A program made the translations under genes and the position numbers. Positions 1 to 4,622 of a stretch of DNA of 6,036 nucleotides are shown here, piece after piece; the stretch's first letter is position 1; each line of letters starts with the position of its first letter. Source of the stretch: Candidatus Aminicenantota bacterium (GTDB lineage Bacteria; Acidobacteriota; Aminicenantia; Aminicenantales; JAFGBC01); assembly GCA_016933355.1 (NCBI GenBank), contig JAFGBC010000056.1, forward strand, positions 1 through 6,036, in the 5' to 3' direction. Under the pieces are notes generated by a model. It had not been told where the DNA came from, did not search any database, and saw nothing but the letters and a program-made list of their open reading frames with translations.

Positions 1-44
1 AGGACGTCTTCATCAGGCTCACGGGGCGGGGGCTGAGGGAATAA
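1..44 (+). CDS. ABC transporter ATP-binding protein, C-terminal end only (partial)
   Basis: Reading from base 3, the window opens in frame with DVFIRLTGRGLRE followed by a TAA stop at 42-44. This tail closely resembles the usual C-terminus of ABC-2 type exporter ATPases, which commonly end in a '(L)EDVFxxLTGRxLR' motif. Only 13 residues are visible, so no Walker or signature motif can be checked. Support comes mainly from the next gene, an ABC-2 permease starting two bases after this stop, which is the standard ATPase-permease operon order. The protein would be the cytoplasmic motor that hydrolyses ATP to drive the permease. The substrate is unknown. Confidence 0.75.
   Translation, partial: DVFIRLTGRGLRE
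35..40 (+). promoter_or_regulatory. Ribosome binding site of the ABC-2 permease
   Basis: GAGGGA lies six bases before the ATG at 47, inside the last codons of the upstream ATPase gene. This supports the ATG at 47 as the start. With the two-base gap between stop and start it suggests that translation of the two genes is coupled. Confidence 0.6.
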
Positions 45-46
45 TC

Positions 47-1228
47 ATGGACAAGCTCCTGGCCTATCTCGGCAAGACGTTCAAGGAGAACCTGCGCGAG
101 TGGAAGATCCTCGTCCTGGCGCTGGTATTCGGCCCCTTCTTCGTCTACATGATGTCCGCCTATTTCGGCGGGACGAGCCCGAGCTACAACCTGATCGTCC
201 TGAACCAGGACCGGCCGTCCGTCGCCGAGGACGGACGGGAGGTGCGGGCCGGCGACGCGCTCGAGGCCGAATGGGCCGGTGCTGAGTACCCCGACGGGAA
301 GCCTTACTTCAAGACGCGGAGGGCGGCGTCGGTCGAGGACGGGAAGCGCCTTCTGAAGAACGGGGACGCGGATCTCATGGTCGTGATTCCCGAGGGGTTC
401 TCGGCGTTCATCGCCGAGCCCGCGGACGGGGCGGCGCCGGGGGCGGCCCGGACGGCCCCCATCAGGACGATCGGCGACGAGGCGAGCGCCCGCTTCATGG
501 TGGCCGCCTCTTACGCCGATTACCTCACATACGCTTTCGTCTCCGCCGCAAAACGGATCGAGCTTCCGGCCGCGGTCGAGTTCGAGGGGATCGGCGCCGC
601 CCGCAGCCTGAACGAGTTCGACCTCTACGTGCCGGCCCTCCTGGTGCTGGCGATCATCATGATCCTGTTCACGGCAGCGGCCTCGCTCATCAAGGAGGTC
701 GACAAGGGCACGATCACGCGCCTCGTCATGTCCAAACTCTCGGCCGTCCAATTCCTGACGGCGGTCGGCGCCGTTCAGCTCTTGATCGGGACCGTCGCCC
801 TGGCCTTAACGTATCTCGCGGCCGGGTCGGTCGGCTATCGGAGCGGGGGGTCGCTCGCGCTGTTCTTCCTCGTCGGCGCGCTCTCGACGGTTTCGGTCTT
901 CGCCGTCAGCTTGATCGTCGCCGGATGGATGAGGACGATCTACGAGCTGCTGACCGTGGGCGTCTTCCCCTTCTTCGTCCTGATGTTCTTCTCGGAGAGC
1001 CTGTTCCCGCTGCCGAAGATCAATTTCTTACAACTGGGCTCACATACGCTCTACGCCAATGATATTCTGCCAACCGCCCTGACGGTCAAAGCGTTCAATA
1101 AGATTCTGAATTTCAACGCCGGGCTGAAGGATATTACGTTTGAGCTGGCCGGGATCGCCGTCCTGACCGCGCTCTATTTCGGTGTAGGCCTGTGGTTCTT
1201 CCGCCGCCGCCACCTCCGCCCCCGCTGA
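47..1228 (+). CDS. ABC-2 type transporter permease
   Basis: This 393-residue integral membrane protein is the channel subunit of an ABC exporter. The topology is that of the ABC-2 permeases of the ABC2_membrane_3 type. There is one N-terminal membrane segment (about residues 21-40), then a large extracytoplasmic domain (about 41-190), then a cluster of about five hydrophobic segments (roughly 194-215, 233-258, 268-292, 298-320, 366-386). The cytoplasmic stretch EVDKGTITRLVMSKLSAVQF (217-236) matches the conserved 'E-x-GT' coupling region after the second membrane segment. The protein ends in a basic tail (RRRHLRPR). Its length is typical, and it starts two bases after the ATPase stop. The extracytoplasmic domain has an Ala/Gly/Pro-rich stretch at about 124-138 that looks like a linker. 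The cargo cannot be told from sequence; relatives export drugs, lipids, polysaccharides or peptides, or act in Na+ efflux. Only one permease is visible, so it may work as a homodimer or with a partner encoded upstream. Confidence 0.9.
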   Translation: MDKLLAYLGKTFKENLREWKILVLALVFGPFFVYMMSAYFGGTSPSYNLIVLNQDRPSVAEDGREVRAGDALEAEWAGAEYPDGKPYFKTRRAASVEDGKRLLKNGDADLMVVIPEGFSAFIAEPADGAAPGAARTAPIRTIGDEASARFMVAASYADYLTYAFVSAAKRIELPAAVEFEGIGAARSLNEFDLYVPALLVLAIIMILFTAAASLIKEVDKGTITRLVMSKLSAVQFLTAVGAVQLLIGTVALALTYLAAGSVGYRSGGSLALFFLVGALSTVSVFAVSLIVAGWMRTIYELLTVGVFPFFVLMFFSESLFPLPKINFLQLGSHTLYANDILPTALTVKAFNKILNFNAGLKDITFELAGIAVLTALYFGVGLWFFRRRHLRPR

Positions 1229-1234
1229 GCGGGG
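1220..1234. terminator. Short GC hairpin at the convergent gene ends (possible shared terminator)
   Basis: CCCCGC (1220-1225) and GCGGGG (1229-1234) form a perfect 6-bp stem around a 3-base loop, TGA, which is the permease stop codon. The hairpin is 23 bases past the stop of the opposite-strand gene, so it could serve both convergent units. No T-run follows on either strand, so it is not a classical intrinsic terminator. It could be coincidence in GC-rich DNA. Confidence 0.25.
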
Positions 1235-1257
1235 CCGGCATCTCCATTCTCGCCTAG

Positions 1258-3315
1258 CTAGAGCCTAAACTTGACGATGTAGCAATCCGCTTCGCCTTTT
1301 AGCTTGGGATAATAAGCTTTTTTGACCTTGAAATCAGCGGATTTCGTCCCGCCGCCGGCGTAGAGCGAGTTGTCCGTCCCAAGAGCGAGGGCCTTTACGG
1401 TATCATTATTATTGCCGCCTATGAAGGTCGACAGCTCGAGCGCCCCCCCGGACGGGCTGAAGCGCGAGATGAAGCCTTCGCTCTTCCCTGCGAAGCGGCG
1501 ACTCCAAGGATTCTTGAGGGGAAAGGCTTTTGAATAGGATTCTCCGCCGACCCAAATCCTGCCGGACGAATCCACGCAGACCGCATAGGCGCAATCATCC
1601 TTTGAGCCGCCAAGATACGTGGAGAAATCCAAGGCCTGTCCGCTGGGGAGAAACTTGATGATGTAGGCGTCACATAATCCGGATTTCTTGGGCTGGAAAG
1701 CGTTCTTGACCGGGAAATCAACGGTCGAGGTTCCCCCCACGATAACGGCCCCCCCCTTCGAATCCAATGCGATGTCTTCGGGGATCTCTCGGCTTCCTCC
1801 TCCAAAGTAGGTCGAATAGATCAGGGACCCGCCTTTTGAGAATTTCGCCACGTACCCGTCGCCCCCTCCGCCGTTGTAAGTGGCATCAAAAGCATTAAGA
1901 ACGGGCATGTCCGGTGAAAGCGTTTCTCCCGTAAAATATATGCTCCCGAGGGAATCCATGGCCAATGCTTTGGAATCATCCCATTCGCTTCCCCCGAAGA
2001 AGGTTGAGAACACGACGGCGGAAGCCCTAGAGTTGAGCTTGATGAGAAAAACATCCGCAGCTCCGTTCCATTTTTTATCGTAGGCCTTCTTCACGGGGAA
2101 ATTCGCTGAATATGTGTAACCGGTAATCACAACCGACAAATCCGGTCCCACGGCGATATCCCAGCCGATGTCCGTCTGTGATCCTCCCAAGTAGCTGGAT
2201 GACTTGAGAGCCCCGTCTGTTCCCAAGTGGGCGACAAACGCGTCGGAATCTCCATTATGCGTGGGGTCCAGCGCTTTGAGGATCGGAAAATCCGTAGAAC
2301 GGGTCCCGCCGGCGACCCAAACCGAACCGTCGGGGGAAACGGCGACGCCCTTATAAATCGAGTCCCTGTCGCTCCCTCCCAGCAGCGTCGAAAAAACGAG
2401 CCGGCCGCGCGAATCGAACTTGAACAGGAAGGCCTCCCGATCGCCGCCGTAGGTTTCATCCGCCGCATTCTTTCGCGGAAAATCGGAGGAAACGGTATTT
2501 CCGGCTCCGTAGACCGCCCCCTGCGAATCGACGGCGATATTCTCGACTTGTTCCCCCTCGGTCCCGCCGATGTACGTCGAAAAAGCCAGGACGAGAGGAT
2601 CGATGACGAGAGTCCGGCCGCGATCGTAGGCGCCGACTTCGAACCCGAAGAGGCCTTCCCCCAGATCCTTGAACGCGGCGTCGACTGCTCGATAACCGCC
2701 GGAAACCTCTTGGCTGCAGACGGGCTTGCGGTGGCGGAGCTCGCCGAACGGCATCCGGACGACGAGGTCGCCCTCGGTCGATATGCCGGCGGCTTCGGTC
2801 CCCTCATATTTGAAGCGGATGCGGCCGGGATCGCCGCCGGGGTCGACGATCCAGTCGTATTCGATCGCGCCCCCCGTCCCGTAGACCTTGAGGTCGATGC
2901 CGGGATAGAGTCGGGCATAGCGGACGGCGGCCGAGGTCGGGAGACCCGTCTTCCAGCGGGATGGATCCGAGCCGCGGTAGCAATTCATGGCGGCGCCGGA
3001 CGGCTCTTCGGCCGTGATCCGGACCTCGGGCTCAACGCCCAGAAACTCGAGCCGGGAAACGGACCGGCCCGCGGAGCCCGAGCCGGCGTCGAAGACCAGG
3101 CTCCTGGGCGTCAGCCACAGCGTAAAACCCGGAGTCATCGCGCTGAACGCGGCCTCCGGGTCGAATTGCCCCTGATTGGGGACGAAGGCCAGCGGCGCAT
3201 GCATGAAGGCGGACGCCGCGGTCGTCGCCGAATTTCCGTCCTGGACGACGGTTCTGGAGCCGAAAAGAAACAGGACGACGAAGAAAAACGCCGACACCAG
3301 CAACGCTTTTTTCAT
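1258..3315 (-). CDS. Secreted SBBP beta-propeller protein with DUF7948-like N-terminal domain
   Basis: This 685-residue protein is predicted to be exported. Residues 1-20 form a signal peptide or anchor (MKK, then a long Phe/Leu/Val-rich core). Cleavage may fall near the ASA at 34-36, and there is no lipobox cysteine. Residues about 40-244 match the DUF7948 type of domain that commonly precedes SBBP repeats; landmarks are FVPNQGQF (44-51), YPGIDLKVYG (137-146), EYDWIVDPGGDPGRIRF (152-168) and the exit motif LVIDP (236-240). Residues 246-685 are seven SBBP repeats. The protein stops at the end of repeat seven, with no sorting domain or cell-wall anchor visible. The ATG at 3315 is chosen because AAGGAAG sits five bases upstream and the signal peptide starts there. 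The biochemical role of this family is not known to me; a binding or structural role outside the cytoplasm is inference. Base composition changes strongly along the gene: the part encoding the N-terminal domain is GC-rich, the repeat part much less so. Confidence 0.9.
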   Translation of the reverse strand: MKKALLVSAFFFVVLFLFGSRTVVQDGNSATTAASAFMHAPLAFVPNQGQFDPEAAFSAMTPGFTLWLTPRSLVFDAGSGSAGRSVSRLEFLGVEPEVRITAEEPSGAAMNCYRGSDPSRWKTGLPTSAAVRYARLYPGIDLKVYGTGGAIEYDWIVDPGGDPGRIRFKYEGTEAAGISTEGDLVVRMPFGELRHRKPVCSQEVSGGYRAVDAAFKDLGEGLFGFEVGAYDRGRTLVIDPLVLAFSTYIGGTEGEQVENIAVDSQGAVYGAGNTVSSDFPRKNAADETYGGDREAFLFKFDSRGRLVFSTLLGGSDRDSIYKGVAVSPDGSVWVAGGTRSTDFPILKALDPTHNGDSDAFVAHLGTDGALKSSSYLGGSQTDIGWDIAVGPDLSVVITGYTYSANFPVKKAYDKKWNGAADVFLIKLNSRASAVVFSTFFGGSEWDDSKALAMDSLGSIYFTGETLSPDMPVLNAFDATYNGGGGDGYVAKFSKGGSLIYSTYFGGGSREIPEDIALDSKGGAVIVGGTSTVDFPVKNAFQPKKSGLCDAYIIKFLPSGQALDFSTYLGGSKDDCAYAVCVDSSGRIWVGGESYSKAFPLKNPWSRRFAGKSEGFISRFSPSGGALELSTFIGGNNNDTVKALALGTDNSLYAGGGTKSADFKVKKAYYPKLKGEADCYIVKFRL
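1261..2580 (-). repeat. Seven protein-level SBBP repeats (predicted seven-bladed propeller)
   Basis: The repeats begin with the motif S-[TS]-[YFL]-[ILF]-G-G at residues 246, 309, 373, 437, 501, 565 and 629. Spacing is 63 for the first and exactly 64 for the rest. Each then carries an 'xxIAVDSxGxxYxxGxT' strand pair, a '(D)FPxxxA' motif and a closing '(D)AFxxKF' strand. Seven units fit a complete seven-bladed propeller. The first and seventh are the most divergent: repeat seven has NNND and FKVKKAYY in place of the usual GGSxxD and FPVKNAF. Confidence 0.85.
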
Positions 3316-3320
3316 GGACC

Positions 3321-3327
3321 CTTCCTT
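3321..3327 (-). promoter_or_regulatory. Ribosome binding site of the SBBP/DUF7948 gene
   Basis: On the - strand AAGGAAG ends five bases before the ATG at 3315. It is a good Shine-Dalgarno match at ideal spacing and fixes the start of the gene. Confidence 0.75.
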
Positions 3328-3340
3328 TTAGACCGACTGA

Positions 3341-3370
3341 ATGGTAGACCCGTCAACGAAGGAAAGTCAA
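3341..3370 (-). promoter_or_regulatory. Possible sigma-70-like promoter for the SBBP/DUF7948 gene
   Basis: On the - strand TTGACT (3365-3370) and TACCAT (3341-3346) are 18 bases apart and resemble -35 and -10 boxes (5/6 and 4/6 matches). The -10 box lies 25 bases before the ATG at 3315, leaving room for the ribosome binding site. An alternative pairing is TTGACG with TCTAAA, about 20 bases closer to the gene. The 92-base gap is noticeably less GC-rich here than around it. No experimental evidence; the sigma factor is assumed. Confidence 0.35.
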
Positions 3371-3388
3371 GCTTTTTGGCCCGGACCG

Positions 3389-3408
3389 GCCGGCGGATTG
3401 AAGCCGGC
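3389..3408 (-). terminator. Weak hairpin at the end of amrS
   Basis: GCCGGC at 3403-3408 and again at 3389-3394 can pair as a 6-bp stem with an 8-base loop, starting at the last base of the amrS stop codon. No T-run follows on the - strand. Because GCCGGC is self-complementary and the area is full of CCGG, this may be chance. It is listed as the only terminator candidate for amrS. Confidence 0.2.
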
Positions 3409-4418
3409 TAAAACCGGCCCGCAATCGTCCCGCCGCAAGAGGGACAGCGGGCGTCCTTGACTCCGTTCTCAGTAACGGCGAACCCGCGGCGGCGGATGAG
3501 GACCTTGCCGCATTTGGGGCAGACGGTGTCCTCGCCCTCGCCCATCACGTTTCCGACATAGACGTAATTCAACCCCTCGGCCCTTCCGATGGCCAGGGCT
3601 TTGCGCAGCGCTTCGACCGGCGTCGGACGGGCCTCCAAGTAATTGAAATCCGGGTGGAAGCGGCTGATGTGCCAGGGGATGTCGCGGTCGACCTCGGCCA
3701 GGAATCGGGCGATGTCGCGGAGCTCGTCTCCCGAGTCGTTGAGCCCGGGCACGACCAGGGTCGTCACCTCGACCCAGATCTTGAGGGTGCGCATGAGCCT
3801 GATCGTATCGAGGACGGGCTCGAGGCGGGCGCCGCAAACCCTCTTATACGTCTCGTCTTTGAAGGCTTTGAGGTCGACGTTGGCCGCGTCGAGGTTGGGA
3901 TGAAAGGCCTCTAGGGCTTCGGCGGTCATGTAGCCGTTCGTGACGAAATTGTTCGAGAGGCCGGCGGCTTTGGCGAGCCTGGCGGTGTCGAGCGCGTATT
4001 CGAAGAAGATCGTCGGCTCGGTATAGGTATACGAGATGCTCCGGCAGCCGTGATGCCGCGCCGCCCGGACGATGTCCTCGGGGCTGAACGTCTCCCCGCT
4101 GAGGTCCCGGCCCGGGCCCTTGGACGCCTGCGAGATCTGCCAGTTCTGGCAGAAAGCGCACTTGAAATTACATCCGGCCGTGGCGATCGAGAGCGAGGTC
4201 GAGCCCGGCAGGAAATGATAAAAGGGCTTCTTCTCAATCGGGTCGACGTGGGCGGCGATGACCTCGCCATAGACGTGGGTTACGAGCTTCCCGCCCCGGT
4301 TCTCCCGCACGCCGCAGACGCCGAGCTTGCCGGGCGCGATCAAGCAGCGGTGGGCGCACAGGGCGCAGGAGACCTGACCCCCTTCGAGCGCCGACCAGAG
4401 CAGGGCGTCCTTGATCAT
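3408..4418 (-). CDS. amrS: AmmeMemoRadiSam system radical SAM enzyme (AmrS)
   Basis: This 336-residue cytoplasmic radical SAM enzyme is related to pyruvate formate-lyase activating enzymes. The 4Fe-4S cluster motif is C83-x3-C87-x2-C90 within GCNFKCAFCQNWQIS. AmrS-type features are an N-terminal cysteine set (C18, C21, C25, C35), the block HVDPIEKKPFYHFLPGS (57-73), YTYTEPTIFFEY (130-141), VDLKAFKDETYKRVCG (181-196), and IPWHISRFHPDFNY (247-260). A C-terminal zinc-ribbon-like pair of CxxC motifs follows (C300/C303 and C325/C328). Length and domain order are normal for the family and nothing is broken. The family is named for its genomic association with AMMECR1-like (AmrA) and Memo-like (AmrB) proteins; neither is in this window. 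The substrate cannot be read from the sequence. The ATG at 4418 is favoured because homologues begin with a similar M-x-(E/D)ALLW; no good Shine-Dalgarno precedes it, and an in-frame stop lies about 14 codons upstream. Confidence 0.9.
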   Translation of the reverse strand: MIKDALLWSALEGGQVSCALCAHRCLIAPGKLGVCGVRENRGGKLVTHVYGEVIAAHVDPIEKKPFYHFLPGSTSLSIATAGCNFKCAFCQNWQISQASKGPGRDLSGETFSPEDIVRAARHHGCRSISYTYTEPTIFFEYALDTARLAKAAGLSNNFVTNGYMTAEALEAFHPNLDAANVDLKAFKDETYKRVCGARLEPVLDTIRLMRTLKIWVEVTTLVVPGLNDSGDELRDIARFLAEVDRDIPWHISRFHPDFNYLEARPTPVEALRKALAIGRAEGLNYVYVGNVMGEGEDTVCPKCGKVLIRRRGFAVTENGVKDARCPSCGGTIAGRF

Positions 4419-4431
4419 GGCTTCAAGCCCT

Positions 4432-4461
4432 AGGATAAGGGAGAGGCGAAACGTATTTCAA
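4432..4461 (-). promoter_or_regulatory. Possible promoter for amrS, very close to the start codon
   Basis: On the - strand TTGAAA (4456-4461) and TATCCT (4432-4437) are 18 bases apart, a 5/6 and 4/6 match to sigma-70 boxes. They sit in a small AT-richer patch in otherwise GC-rich DNA. The -10 box ends only 13 bases before the ATG at 4418, so the transcript would have a leader of only a few bases. This agrees with the missing ribosome binding site, but could be coincidence. Confidence 0.3.
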
Positions 4462-4550
4462 GAGAAATCAGAGGACGGCGCGCCATTCCCGACGGCCGCG
4501 GCCGACGAGCCGGGAGCCTCGGTCCGAGAGAAAATCGATTCATGAAAGAC

Positions 4551-4580
4551 CCGGCCTCAGGGGTGCGCCGCTGAGGCCGG
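4551..4580 (-). terminator. Likely terminator after the SBBP/Ig-like gene
   Basis: CCGGCCTCA (4551-4559) and TGAGGCCGG (4572-4580) form a perfect 9-bp stem with a 12-base loop, 42 bases past the stop codon of the upstream SBBP gene. On the - strand the stem is followed by GTCTTTC, a short, imperfect T-rich tail. The stem is the strongest inverted repeat I see in the window. It separates the SBBP gene from amrS. The rest of the 4419-4622 gap holds the possible amrS promoter and nothing else I can recognise. Confidence 0.55.
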
Positions 4581-4622
4581 CCGTTTCGGGCGCGGAGAGG
4601 GGCTCCTTCCCTTGCCCTCCGC

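Noticed and set aside
1254..1261. CTAGCTAG palindrome at the convergent gene ends
   Set aside because: It is eight bases long and overlaps the stop codon of the - strand gene. It is too short to claim as a site or a mobile-element end.
2227..3411. A 394-codon open frame on the + strand, antisense to the SBBP/DUF7948 gene
   Set aside because: The protein is rich in Arg, Gly, Ala and Asp with no recognisable domain, and lies opposite a gene with clear family motifs. Long antisense frames are common in GC-rich DNA.
4050..4433. A 127-codon + strand open frame opposite the amrS 5' half
   Set aside because: It is antisense to the conserved radical SAM core, and its composition is that of a shadow frame.
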